From CAMLOF01 sp041913045 (GTDB lineage Bacteria > Pseudomonadota > Gammaproteobacteria > Burkholderiales > Burkholderiaceae_C), in contig JAYSGB010000003.1 of assembly GCA_041913045.1 (NCBI GenBank), positions 116,137 to 180,136 of the forward strand: 64,000 nucleotides of DNA, given 5' to 3'. Both the position numbers and the translations under genes were made by a program. Below, piece after piece: positions 50,596 through 59,300 of the stretch; positions within the stretch are counted from its first letter, which is position 1, and every line of letters begins with the position of its first letter. The notes beneath the pieces are model-generated. The model did not search any database. It was not told the DNA's origin and was given only the letters and a program-made list of their open reading frames with translations.

Positions 50596-50967
50596 TCAGA
50601 CGGCGGCCAGGCGGCCTGCCATCAGAATGCCCGCGTGCAGGCGCTGGGTGGCCTCGCTCCCTGCGCGGCTGGGGGCGTGGTTGCTGGTCAGAAGGCTCCA
50701 CACCATCTCGTCGTCGGCGCGGAAGCTGCACAGCAGCGTGTTGGTGGAACTGAGCTTGAGCACCTGAGCGGGCGACAACGCCGCGATCAGCTCGGCAGAC
50801 GCCTCGCTGATGCCGAGGCGGAACACGGCCTCGGCCTTGTCCTGGCGAATAAGTTGCTGCGCCAGCATCAGGTAGGTGAGGTTGGCTTCGCGGATCTCGG
50901 CGAGCAGTTGCTCGGCCTGGGCAGAAGGGGCGGTGCGTGCGGTGTCGGCGGCGGTTGCGGTGGTCAT
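50596..50967 (-). CDS. flhD: Flagellar transcriptional activator FlhD without adjacent flhC
   Basis: A 123-aa protein. LLAEIREANLTYLMLAQQLIRQDKAEAVFRLGIS, read as LLAEIREANLTYLM and LAQQLIRQDKAEAVFRLGI, with QVLKLSSTNTLLCSFRADDE, is clearly FlhD, subunit of the FlhD4C2 master activator of flagellar genes. The C-terminus (HAGILMAGRLAAV) fits an intact end, perhaps missing a residue or two. The start is ATG 50967, 7 bases after GGAG. The expected flhC is absent: the next bases are a thiolase remnant. Without FlhC the regulon cannot be activated normally, unless flhC lies elsewhere. Confidence 0.85.
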   Translation of the reverse strand: MTTATAADTARTAPSAQAEQLLAEIREANLTYLMLAQQLIRQDKAEAVFRLGISEASAELIAALSPAQVLKLSSTNTLLCSFRADDEMVWSLLTSNHAPSRAGSEATQRLHAGILMAGRLAAV

Positions 50968-50973
50968 GCTCAC

Positions 50974-51032
50974 ACTCCAGAAATGTCGATGCGTTGAAAA
51001 GGATTGTGAAATCCCGCCAGTTTTTCTGGAGT
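50974..51032 (-). promoter_or_regulatory. Long-range inverted repeat in the flhD leader covering its ribosome binding site
   Basis: ACTCCAGAAA (50974-50983) and TTTCTGGAGT (51023-51032) are perfect inverted 10-mers with a 39-base loop. On the transcript the 3' copy contains the GGAG used to start flhD, so the two arms could mask it. A small inner hairpin (GGATT/AATCC) lies in the loop. Confidence 0.4.
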
Positions 51033-51088
51033 CGGAAAGCAGCTGTTCGGCGTGTCGGCGCGGCAGGTGTGGCTTGTCAGCGAAATGC

Positions 51089-51982
51089 CTACACAGCTTT
51101 CTTGGCGGTCTCCGTGTGGACAGCAGGTATTTCAGGCCGGGAGGCGACCTGCTGCCCCCACGCCACGGAACACAGCACCACGAGCACCCCTAAACACTGG
51201 GATACCGTGAGGCTTTGATCCAGCACGAACCATCCAATGCCGACTGCCGTCACCGGGCTTAGCAGCGCCAACAGTGAAACGGTCGCGTGCCCCAGGCGCG
51301 CCAAACCTCGAAACCAAAGAAAGTAGGTCAACGCAGCCCCCATCAGCCCCAGGTAGACAAGCGCCCAAAGATGGCCTGCTTCAAGACTCGGCAGTGGTGG
51401 CTCAGACAGCAGCGCCAGGGGCGACAACACCAGTCCACCGGCGGTCAGCTGCCAGGCAGTGAACGTCAGCGGCGCAACCCCGGCTTGCCACTTGCGGCTC
51501 AGCACCGTGCCTGCGGCCATTGCCAAGGCGCTACCAACGCCTGCTGCAAGCCCGAGTGGATCAAGCGACGCGGCTGGTCCCAGCACCAGCAAGGCTACGC
51601 CCAAGCCCCCCATCAACGCCGCAACTACCGATGCCGCCCGAACCGGCGTGCCCAGCAGACCCCGGGCCAGCAGCAGGACGAGCAGCGCCTGTGCGGAACC
51701 CAGTGTCGCGGCAACACCTCCCGGCAAACGTTGGGCAGCGACAAACAGCAACGTCCAGAAGACGGCGAAGTTCAGCGTGCCCAGCACCAGAACCTTTGCG
51801 AAACGCTCACGCAGCGGCAACTGCTGCACGATAGCCAGCAACAGCAAGCCTGCGGGCAGGGCACGCAGCATGGCCAGCGTCATCGGGTGCCCCTCGGGCA
51901 ACCACTCGGTGGTGACATAGTAGGTACTGCCCCACACGGCGGGCGCCAGTGCCGTCAGCAACAGATCGGCTGAACGTTTCAT
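51089..51982 (-). CDS. EamA/DMT-family transporter
   Basis: A 297-aa inner-membrane protein with ten helices in two EamA repeats (LLLTALAPAVWGSTYYVTTEW, then ATVSLLALLSPVTAVGIGWFV). The first repeat opens with the characteristic WGSTYY and the second ends with the conserved PVTA motif. Members export metabolites such as amino acids, purines or drugs; the substrate is unknown. The start overlaps the wrbA stop by 4 bp, so both genes share a transcript. The product of wrbA is cytoplasmic and no functional link is obvious. Confidence 0.85.
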   Translation of the reverse strand: MKRSADLLLTALAPAVWGSTYYVTTEWLPEGHPMTLAMLRALPAGLLLLAIVQQLPLRERFAKVLVLGTLNFAVFWTLLFVAAQRLPGGVAATLGSAQALLVLLLARGLLGTPVRAASVVAALMGGLGVALLVLGPAASLDPLGLAAGVGSALAMAAGTVLSRKWQAGVAPLTFTAWQLTAGGLVLSPLALLSEPPLPSLEAGHLWALVYLGLMGAALTYFLWFRGLARLGHATVSLLALLSPVTAVGIGWFVLDQSLTVSQCLGVLVVLCSVAWGQQVASRPEIPAVHTETAKKAV

Positions 51983-52620
51983 GGCATCGTCTCCAACGCA
52001 AGCTCATAGCCGACTCGCTTCTGTGCTACAAGCGCAGCGGCAACCCTTGCCACATGCTGACCCTGAAACCGGGCGCCAGCCAAGTCGGTGGCAGTGGGGC
52101 GGCGCGAACCATCGACCCCGGCAATCGAGCCCGCGCCGTAGGGAGAGCCGCCAACGATCTCGTCTTGGCGTGTCTGGCCTTTGAACGTGTAGGGCATGCC
52201 GACGATGACCATGCCGAAGTGCAGCAGAGGGACGTGCGTGGACAACACCGTCATCTCGTGCCCACCGTGCTGGCTGCCGGTCGATGTGAATACGGAGCCG
52301 ACTTTGCCTGCCAGAGCGTTACGTGCCCAAAGCCCTCCGGCCTGGTCGATGAACTGCTTGACTGCTCCGGCCATGGTGCCAAAGTGGGTCGGTGTGCCGA
52401 GGATGATGGCGTCGTATTGCGGCAGGTCCTCAATAGCTATCTCTTGCGTGTCGTCGGGCAGAAAACCTGCGCGCTCGCGCACTGGCAATGGCACCGTCTC
52501 GGGCACGCGCCGAAGATCGACCTGAACGCCGGGAACGCTGCGCGCGCCTTCGGCTTCGGCCTCGGCGAGCGAGCGCACGTGGCCATAACTGGAGTAGTAG
52601 AGAACGAGAATGCGGGTCAT
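51979..52620 (-). CDS. wrbA: NAD(P)H:quinone oxidoreductase WrbA
   Basis: A 213-aa FMN-binding flavodoxin-like enzyme that reduces quinones by two electrons and protects against redox stress. YYSSYGHVRSLAEAEAEGAR is the FMN-phosphate loop, GTPTHFGTMAGAVKQFIDQ and STGSQHGGHEMTVLSTHVPLLHFGM are the WrbA-specific regions. I chose the ATG at 52620, where the homologous sequence MTRILVLYYSSYG begins; further codons up to 52701 are in frame but unlike the family. A LysR-type gene lies 102 bp upstream on the same strand. The downstream transporter gene is translationally coupled. Confidence 0.93.
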   Translation of the reverse strand: MTRILVLYYSSYGHVRSLAEAEAEGARSVPGVQVDLRRVPETVPLPVRERAGFLPDDTQEIAIEDLPQYDAIILGTPTHFGTMAGAVKQFIDQAGGLWARNALAGKVGSVFTSTGSQHGGHEMTVLSTHVPLLHFGMVIVGMPYTFKGQTRQDEIVGGSPYGAGSIAGVDGSRRPTATDLAGARFQGQHVARVAAALVAQKRVGYELALETMP

Positions 52621-52722
52621 GATGTCCTGTCGTGTCTTGTTTGGAAGAGGAAGGACACCAAGGATGCAAGATGAGGCCGCCGAGAAAAAGCGGCCCACCA
52701 TGCATTCACTGTTTACGCAGGC

Positions 52723-53625
52723 TCAAGAATCGTGGTGCTCGCCCGCCAAAGCTGTCTGCAGGTAGCCGATGAAAGCCAACGTCTTCGCGTCCGCGCTGCG
52801 CCGGGAGGCTGTGATTGCATAGAGGTAACGGTTTGGCAATGCGTGCTGTGGCAACACGCGGACCAGACACCCGTCGCGCTCAGCAGGGCCTGAAAGAAAG
52901 TCAGGCAGGGCACCAATGCCTTGACCGGAGATCAACAAATCCCGCAGAACCAGGCTGCTGCCGACCTGCAAACGCGCTTGGTGCGGCACCGTCAACACGC
53001 CCTCAGGGCCTTGCAGCGTCCACGCCGTCGCATCGTCCGCATGCAGGTAGCCAATCACCGGGTGGGACGCAAGGTCATCCGGTGCCTGCGGCGTACCGTG
53101 TTCAGCCAAGTGAGCAGGTGACGCGAAAAGGGCTTGCCCCATCCGCACGATTTCGCGTGCAATCAGGCCCGAATTGGGCAAGGCAGCCCGGATGCGGATC
53201 GTCAGGTCGTATCCGCCCTCGATCATGTCCACGACGCGATCATCGAAATTCAGGGTCAGCTCGACTTCTGGATACCGCTCAAGAAACCCTGGCAACAGCG
53301 AAGCCAGTACAGTGACACCAAACGAATGCGGTGCATTGACGCTCAACCGCCCACTGATCTGGCCCGCCGCATGGCGCACCGTATCTTCGGCCCGTTCGAC
53401 ATCAGCCAGGATGCGCCGAGCTTCTTCGTAGTAGACGCGGCCATGCTCGGTCAGGGACATGCTGCGGGTGGTGCGAGCAAGCAGGACGCAGCCCAGGTTG
53501 TCTTCGAGCTGCTTCAGGTCGCGACTCAACAGCGCGGGCGATACCTGAAGGTCGTCTGCGGCCTTCGCAAAGCTGCCACGCTCGACTATCCGGCAATATG
53601 CCCGCATGAATGAAAGTTTGTCCAT
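52723..53625 (-). CDS. LysR-family transcriptional regulator
   Basis: A 300-aa regulator of the CrgA/AphB-like branch. The helix-turn-helix begins MDKLSFMRAYCRIVERGSFAKAADDL and ends ARTTRSMSLTEHGRVYY; the effector domain holds LTLNFDDRVVDMIEGGYDLTIRI. It lies upstream of wrbA and the EamA transporter on the same strand, 102 bp away, so the gap may hold a wrbA promoter. Control of wrbA by oxidant or quinone-like effectors is plausible but unproven. The start at 53625 was chosen from the family N-terminus; 18 unlikely codons precede it in frame. Confidence 0.83.
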   Translation of the reverse strand: MDKLSFMRAYCRIVERGSFAKAADDLQVSPALLSRDLKQLEDNLGCVLLARTTRSMSLTEHGRVYYEEARRILADVERAEDTVRHAAGQISGRLSVNAPHSFGVTVLASLLPGFLERYPEVELTLNFDDRVVDMIEGGYDLTIRIRAALPNSGLIAREIVRMGQALFASPAHLAEHGTPQAPDDLASHPVIGYLHADDATAWTLQGPEGVLTVPHQARLQVGSSLVLRDLLISGQGIGALPDFLSGPAERDGCLVRVLPQHALPNRYLYAITASRRSADAKTLAFIGYLQTALAGEHHDS

Positions 53626-53714
53626 CTCGGTACATCCATTGCCGCACACGGGCATTTGCCACGGCGCCACAAAAGGCAATTCACACTGGTCTCAGCAGGG
53701 CTGGTGACCACCCC

Positions 53715-54263
53715 TCACCACCCAGCCACATCCCCCAAATCAATCACCCGCGCCAACGCCACCCCAGCTGGCGCCTCGTAGTCCGCCACCCACCAGGCCC
53801 GCGTAGGGTGTCCGGCACCCTCCTGCAGCAACTCCGTCAGCAGCCGCTGCGATGGAATGTCCAGCGCGGCAAAGGGCTGGTCAATCAGCATCAGCTCCGC
53901 CCCCGAGGCAAAACCCGCCGCCAGCCACACCTTGCGGCGCGAGCCGGTGGAGAGCATGTACATGCCCTTGTCCAGGTGTTCTTCCAGCGCAAAGCCTTGC
54001 ACCAGGTCGTCCAGCAGAGCCGCGTCAAAGGCCGGGTAGCGTTCTGCCACCTGTGCAAAGTGCTGGCGCGGCGTGGTGCGGTCCTCGCCGTCACGGGTTG
54101 GGTCTTCCCAGTACAGCAGGCCGCTGCCCGCGCGCCGGTGCCAGTCGGCCAGGCGGCGCAGCAGCGTGGTCTTGCCCACACCGTCGCCGCCGCACACCAG
54201 GGTCACGCCCGGCCCCACAGGCCAGGGTAGGTTGCCCTGACCATCCCAAAGGCGTTCAGGCAT
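53715..54263 (-). CDS. ABC-type ATPase-like protein, function unknown
   Basis: A 182-aa cytoplasmic ATPase-like protein with Walker A GGDGVGKTTLLRR (about 26), a partial signature MLSTGSRRKVWLAAG in place of LSGGQ, and Walker B AELMLIDQPFAALD. It lacks a Q-loop-spaced insert and is shorter than usual ABC ATPases (~220). No permease gene is near. Its closest neighbour, the cobalamin adenosyltransferase gene, overlaps it by 8 bp, so a link to cobalamin or cofactor handling is possible. The start at 54263 follows AGAAGGGCG. Confidence 0.65.
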   Translation of the reverse strand: MPERLWDGQGNLPWPVGPGVTLVCGGDGVGKTTLLRRLADWHRRAGSGLLYWEDPTRDGEDRTTPRQHFAQVAERYPAFDAALLDDLVQGFALEEHLDKGMYMLSTGSRRKVWLAAGFASGAELMLIDQPFAALDIPSQRLLTELLQEGAGHPTRAWWVADYEAPAGVALARVIDLGDVAGW

Positions 54264-54840
54264 CGCCCTTCTCCGCATCATCGCCCTGCTGCTTCATGCG
54301 TTCGCTTTTCCAATAGATGTCGTCGCCACCGTTCATGCGGTTGAGCACGCGCGCCAGCACGAACATCAAATCGCTCAGGCGGTTGAGGTACTGGCGCGGT
54401 GCTTCGTGAATGGCCTCTTCGTTGCCCAGCGCCACCACCGCGCGTTCGGCGCGGCGCGCCACGGTGCGGCACACGTGGGCCTGGGCGGCGGCCCGGGTGC
54501 CTGCGGGCAGAATGAACTCCTGCAGGCGCGGCAGGCGTTCGTTGTGCGTGGCCAGGGCCTCGTCCAGCGCCAGCACGGCTTCGGGCTTCAGCAGTTCAAA
54601 GCCCGGAATGCTCAGTTCGCCCCCCAGGTTGAAGAGCTGGTGCTGTATCTCCACCAGCAGTTCGCGCACATCGGCGGGCAGTTCCTCGCACAGCAGCAGG
54701 CCTATGTGGGAGTTGAGTTCGTCCACGTCACCCATGGCGTGCACACGCAGGCTGTTTTTGCTGACGCGCTGGTTGTTGCCCAGGCCGGTGGTGCCCGCAT
54801 CGCCCGTGCGGGTAGCAATTTGTGTGAGTCTGTTGCCCAT
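54256..54840 (-). CDS. pduO: PduO-type ATP:cob(I)alamin adenosyltransferase
   Basis: A 194-aa enzyme that transfers adenosyl from ATP to cob(I)alamin, making coenzyme B12. The N-terminus TQIATRTGDAGTTGLG is the ATP-binding motif, RVHAMGDVDELNSHIGLLL and the C-terminal NRLSDLMFVLARVLN complete the family pattern. CobA-type enzymes are unrelated, so this is the PduO/MMAB branch. Its tail is charged (KQQGDDAEKGDA). It is divergent from the D-lactate dehydrogenase-like gene over 69 bp and overlaps the ATPase-like gene that follows. Confidence 0.92.
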   Translation of the reverse strand: MGNRLTQIATRTGDAGTTGLGNNQRVSKNSLRVHAMGDVDELNSHIGLLLCEELPADVRELLVEIQHQLFNLGGELSIPGFELLKPEAVLALDEALATHNERLPRLQEFILPAGTRAAAQAHVCRTVARRAERAVVALGNEEAIHEAPRQYLNRLSDLMFVLARVLNRMNGGDDIYWKSERMKQQGDDAEKGDA

Positions 54841-54868
54841 GGGGTCTTTGCATCCCTCTGCGGTTGAA

Positions 54869-54887
54869 GATAATGGCCCTTATTCTC
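54869..54887. promoter_or_regulatory. Palindromic Fur-box-like sequence between pduO and the D-lactate dehydrogenase-like gene
   Basis: GATAATGGCCCTTATTCTC agrees with the classic 19-base Fur box at 13 positions. It lies about 23 bp before the oxidase ATG and 29 bp before the pduO start. The half-sites are AT-rich and could simply be overlapping -10 boxes. Confidence 0.3.
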
Positions 54888-54909
54888 ATACAGCCCCCGT
54901 GCATCACAC

Positions 54910-56334
54910 ATGAACGCACCTTTGTCCCCCCACTTGCTGCCCGAAATCCACCAGCGCAACGTGCCTGAAGCCTTCATCGAGGCTTTGCGTCAGCGCTTCG
55001 GCGCCAACTGCTCCACGGCAATGGCGGTGCGCGAGCAGCACGGGCGCGACGAATCGGCCTTCACCACCGTGCCGCCCCCGGCTGCCGTGGTGTTCGCCGA
55101 ATCCACGCAAGACGTGGCCGACGCCGTGGCGCTGGCGGCGCAGTACAAGGTGCCGGTCATTCCCTTTGGCGTGGGCTCGTCGCTGGAAGGGCACCTGCTG
55201 GCTGTGCAGGGCGGCATCAGCATTGACGTGAGCCGCATGAACCGGGTGCTGTCGGTCAACGCCGAAGACCTGACCGTGACCGTGCAGCCCGGCGTCACGC
55301 GCAAGGCCGTGAACGAGGCCGTGAAGGACCAGGGGCTATTCTTCCCCATCGACCCCGGTGCCGACGCTTCCATTGGCGGCATGACGGCCACCCGTGCCAG
55401 CGGCACCAACGCCGTGCGCTACGGCACCATGCGCGAAAACGTACTGGCGCTGCAGGTAGTCACCGCGCAGGGCAAGGTCATCCGTACCGGCAACCGCGCC
55501 AAGAAGAGCAGCGCAGGCTACGACCTCACGCGCCTTTTCGTGGGCTCCGAAGGCACGCTGGGTGTCATCACCGAGGTCACGCTCAAGCTCTACCCGCTGC
55601 CCGAAGCCATCTCGGCGGCCATCTGCTCGTTCCCGAGCATCGAGGCCGCCGTTCGCACCACCATCCAGATCATCCAGATGGGCATTCCCATTGCCCGCTG
55701 CGAGTTGCTGGATGGCAAGACCGTGGCCATGGTCAACGCCTACGCCAAGCTGGGCCTGCGCGAAGAACCCATGCTGCTGATGGAGTTCCACGGCTCGCCC
55801 GCCAGCGTGCAGGAACAGGCCGAGCTGGTGCAGGAGATTGCCAGCGAACACGGCGGCCAGTCTTTCCAGTGGGCCACCACACCCGAGGAACGCACCCGCC
55901 TGTGGACGGCACGCCACAACGCCTACTTTGCCGCTATTCAAAGCAAGCCGGGTTGCCGCGCCATATCTACCGACACCTGCGTGCCCATCAGCCGCCTGGC
56001 CGACTGCCTGCTCGACTCCGTGGCCGAAGCCGACGCCAGCGGCATTCCCTACTTTCTGGTGGGCCACGTGGGCGACGGCAACTTCCACTTCGGCTACCTG
56101 ATCGACCCCGACAGCGAGGACGAGCGCCGCGTGGCCGAGGAACTGAACCACAAGCTGGTGAGCCGCGCCCTGGCGCTGGAAGGCACCTGCACTGGCGAGC
56201 ACGGCGTGGGCCTGCACAAGATGGGCTTTTTGCGCACCGAGGCGGGCGACGGCACCATCGCCATGATGCGTACCATCAAGCAGGCGCTGGACCCGGACAA
56301 CATCATGAATCCCGGCAAGATCTTTGCCGACTGA
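54910..56334 (+). CDS. FAD-linked D-lactate dehydrogenase/glycolate oxidase subunit-type oxidoreductase
   Basis: A 474-aa VAO-family flavoprotein. PVIPFGVGSSLEGHLLA is the FAD-binding region, PIDPGADASIGGMTATRASGTNAVRYG and VGSEGTLGVITEVTLKLYP are family hallmarks. The C-terminal half ends HVGDGNFHFGYL and GEHGVGLHKMGFL, with the His/Asp used for the hydroxy-acid and metal. This fits the cytochrome-linked D-lactate dehydrogenase (Dld) or GlcD group. GlcE/GlcF partners are absent, which favours a stand-alone D-lactate dehydrogenase. The next gene's frame begins before its stop, but its likely start is 26 bp downstream. Confidence 0.85.
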   Translation: MNAPLSPHLLPEIHQRNVPEAFIEALRQRFGANCSTAMAVREQHGRDESAFTTVPPPAAVVFAESTQDVADAVALAAQYKVPVIPFGVGSSLEGHLLAVQGGISIDVSRMNRVLSVNAEDLTVTVQPGVTRKAVNEAVKDQGLFFPIDPGADASIGGMTATRASGTNAVRYGTMRENVLALQVVTAQGKVIRTGNRAKKSSAGYDLTRLFVGSEGTLGVITEVTLKLYPLPEAISAAICSFPSIEAAVRTTIQIIQMGIPIARCELLDGKTVAMVNAYAKLGLREEPMLLMEFHGSPASVQEQAELVQEIASEHGGQSFQWATTPEERTRLWTARHNAYFAAIQSKPGCRAISTDTCVPISRLADCLLDSVAEADASGIPYFLVGHVGDGNFHFGYLIDPDSEDERRVAEELNHKLVSRALALEGTCTGEHGVGLHKMGFLRTEAGDGTIAMMRTIKQALDPDNIMNPGKIFAD

Positions 56335-56359
56335 CCCTGCTGCGCACACGCCCTACTAC

Positions 56360-59300
56360 ATGCGACGATCCGATAAGCGCCTCCCCTCCTTCCGCACGGA
56401 GCGTGGACGCGAGGCGCTGTCCGTGGTGCTGCTCTACGCCTGCTTCTCAGCGTTGTGGATATTGCTGTCTGACAAGGCAGTGGACTGGCTGGTAGAGGAT
56501 CCTGCCCAGCGCATGCTGGTCAGCACGGTCAAGGGCTGGCTGTTCGTGGCGGTCACGTCCATCTTGCTCTACGTGCTGCTGTTCCCCAGAAACAACACTG
56601 AGGAAACTTCCTGGAACAGCTCTTCAGAAGCCGACAAGGACCGCCGCAACATTCCCTGGCTGGCCATTGTGCTTCTGGGTTTGACAGTGTCGGGCCTGGC
56701 CTGGTTGAGCATTGCGGGCAAGTTCGACGCTGAAAAGCAAGCCGCCGGGGCGCAACTGCGAGCCGTGGCCGACGCCAAGGCACAACAGTTGTGGGACTGG
56801 CACCAGGAGCGCATGGGCAACACCCTGCTGGTACAGAACAGCCCCGACCTTAGGGAGCACTGGCTGCGTTGGCACAACGCACGTACTGCAGAACACATGC
56901 TCGAGTTGCAGCAGCGGCTGCGCCTGTTCGTGTCCACCGTTCACTTCAGCCGCGCGGCGGTGATCGATCTGGATGGTCACGAAGCCTGGTATCCCACCCG
57001 GCCCAATTCGGCCATGCCGCCCGAGCTTCGCAAAGGCATTCAAGAGGCGCTCGAGTCGGGCCTGCCGTCGCGTGTGGGGCCGTGGCTGGACGCCGATGGC
57101 GTGGTGCGGCTCGCGTTCCTCGCACCCTTTGCGCTGGACACAGCTCACCCTGCGGTGGTGGTGCTGCACGTGGACCCGCCCCCACACTTCCACCCGGCGC
57201 TGCAAACCTGGCCCATGCCGCACCGCAGCGCGGAATCTATCCTGTACCAGCAGGTTGGCGATGAACTGGTGCCACTGAGCCCCATGCGCAAGCTGCCCAA
57301 TGCCGTAATGCGCGAGCGCTTCCCCTTGTCCAGCGACTTGCCTGCGGCACGGGCCGTGCGTGGTTCCACGCTTGAGGGCGACGTCATCGAAGGTATCGAC
57401 TACGCTGGTGCGCCCGTACTGGCAGTGGCCCAGCGCGTGGGCATGACGGATTGGTGGGTGCTGGCCAAGCAGGACCGTGACGAATTGATGAGCGATGCGG
57501 TCACCACCAGCCTGCGCACGGCACTCATAGGCGTGCTGGCCTTCTTTGCCATGGCAGTGGCCGTTTACCTGTACGTGCAGCGACTGCGGTTGCAGCGCTC
57601 GGTCCGCCACATCGACCAGTTGCAGGCCACGCGCCAGCGCCTGGCCGAAAGCGAGGCACGCTACCGGCTGCTCGCCGAAAACGGCAGCGACGTTGTCTGG
57701 CTTATCGACCTGAAAAGCCGTCGCCACATCTACGTCAGCCCGTCGGTGGAAAAACTGCGGGGCTACACGCCAGACGAGGTCTGCCAGCAAAGCTTTGCCG
57801 ACATGCTGCCCCCAGACATGGTGTCGGTGGCTGAGGGCATCCTGGCCCGGCGTCTGGCAGCACTGGCAGCAGGCGACGAATCCGCCCGAACCGAAACGAA
57901 CGAACTCGTCCAGCTTCACAAGGATGGGCGCCGCATCCACACCGAAATCGCCTCCACCATCATCGATGACGACAACGGCGTACCGGTGCAACTCCAAGGT
58001 GTGACGCGCGACATCTCCGCCCGCAAGGAGGCGGAGGCAAAGATCACGCAGCTTTCACAGGCGACCGAGCAGAGCCCTGCGGGCGTCGTCATCACGGGGC
58101 TGAACAACCGTATCGAGTATGTGAACCCCGCGTTTGAACGCATCACGGGCTACAGCAGAGAAGAGGTCATCGGCCAGGACCCGCGTGTGCTGCAGTCGGG
58201 CAAGACGCCGCCTGACGTCTACAAAGCCATGTGGAACAGCCTGCAGGCCGGGCAACCATGGAGCGGTGAACTCATCAACCGCCACAAGAGCGGTCGGGAG
58301 TACGTGCAGAACATCACCATTGCCCCGGTGAGGGGTGTGTCGGGTGAGGTGTCGCATTACCTGGCGGTGCAGCTGGACATCACCGCGCAGCGCCATGCCG
58401 AAGACATGGCACACCAGCTTTCGTGGTTTGACCTGCTGACGGGCCTGCCCAACCGGCGCCACCTGCTCAACGAGCTGACCGACACCCTCGGCGCGGACCG
58501 GCGCGGCCAACGGCTGAGCGCGCTGCTGCTGCTGAACGTGGACCGCTTCAAAACGCTCAACGACGCGCTGAGCCACGCTGCAGGCGACCGGCTGCTGCAA
58601 AGGCTGGCACAGCGTCTTTCCGGGCTGGTGCGGCCCGGGCACATGCTGGCGCACCTGGGGGGCGACGAATTCGCGCTGCTGATGCACGGCGTGGAGGCAG
58701 ACGAGCAAGGCATGTCCAGCGAAGCACTGCGGCTGGCTGATGTGCTGCACGAATCGCTGCAGCTGCCCTTCACGCTGCCAGACGGCAACAACGTGAACGT
58801 GACGGCCAGCATCGGCATCACCCTGCTGCCGCACCACTACAGCGACACCCCGAGCGAAGTGCTGCGGCGGGCCGACACGGCGCTCAACCGCGCCAAACGC
58901 GGCGGAGGCGGCCAGACGGCCTTCTTCAACGCCACCATGGGTCAGGCGGTGGGCCAACGTTTCGCCATTGAGCAAGACCTGCGGCGCGGCATGGCCGCCG
59001 GGGAGTTGCGCCTGTTCCTGCAACCACAGGTGGATGCCCACAGCAAGGTCGTGAGCGCCGAAGCACTGGTGCGATGGCAGCACCCTGAAAAAGGACTGGT
59101 GGCGCCTGCGCTCTTCATTCCCGTGGCAGAAGAAAGCGGCCTGATCGACCAGCTCGGCCAGTGGGTGCTGCGCGAGGTTTGCCAATGGCTGGGTCTGCTG
59201 CACCGCGAAGGGCGGCGCCTGCCGATCGCGGTGAACATCAGCCCGCAGCAGTTCCACCAGGGCAACTTTGTGAGCGAGTTGCTGACGTTGCTGGCCAGCA

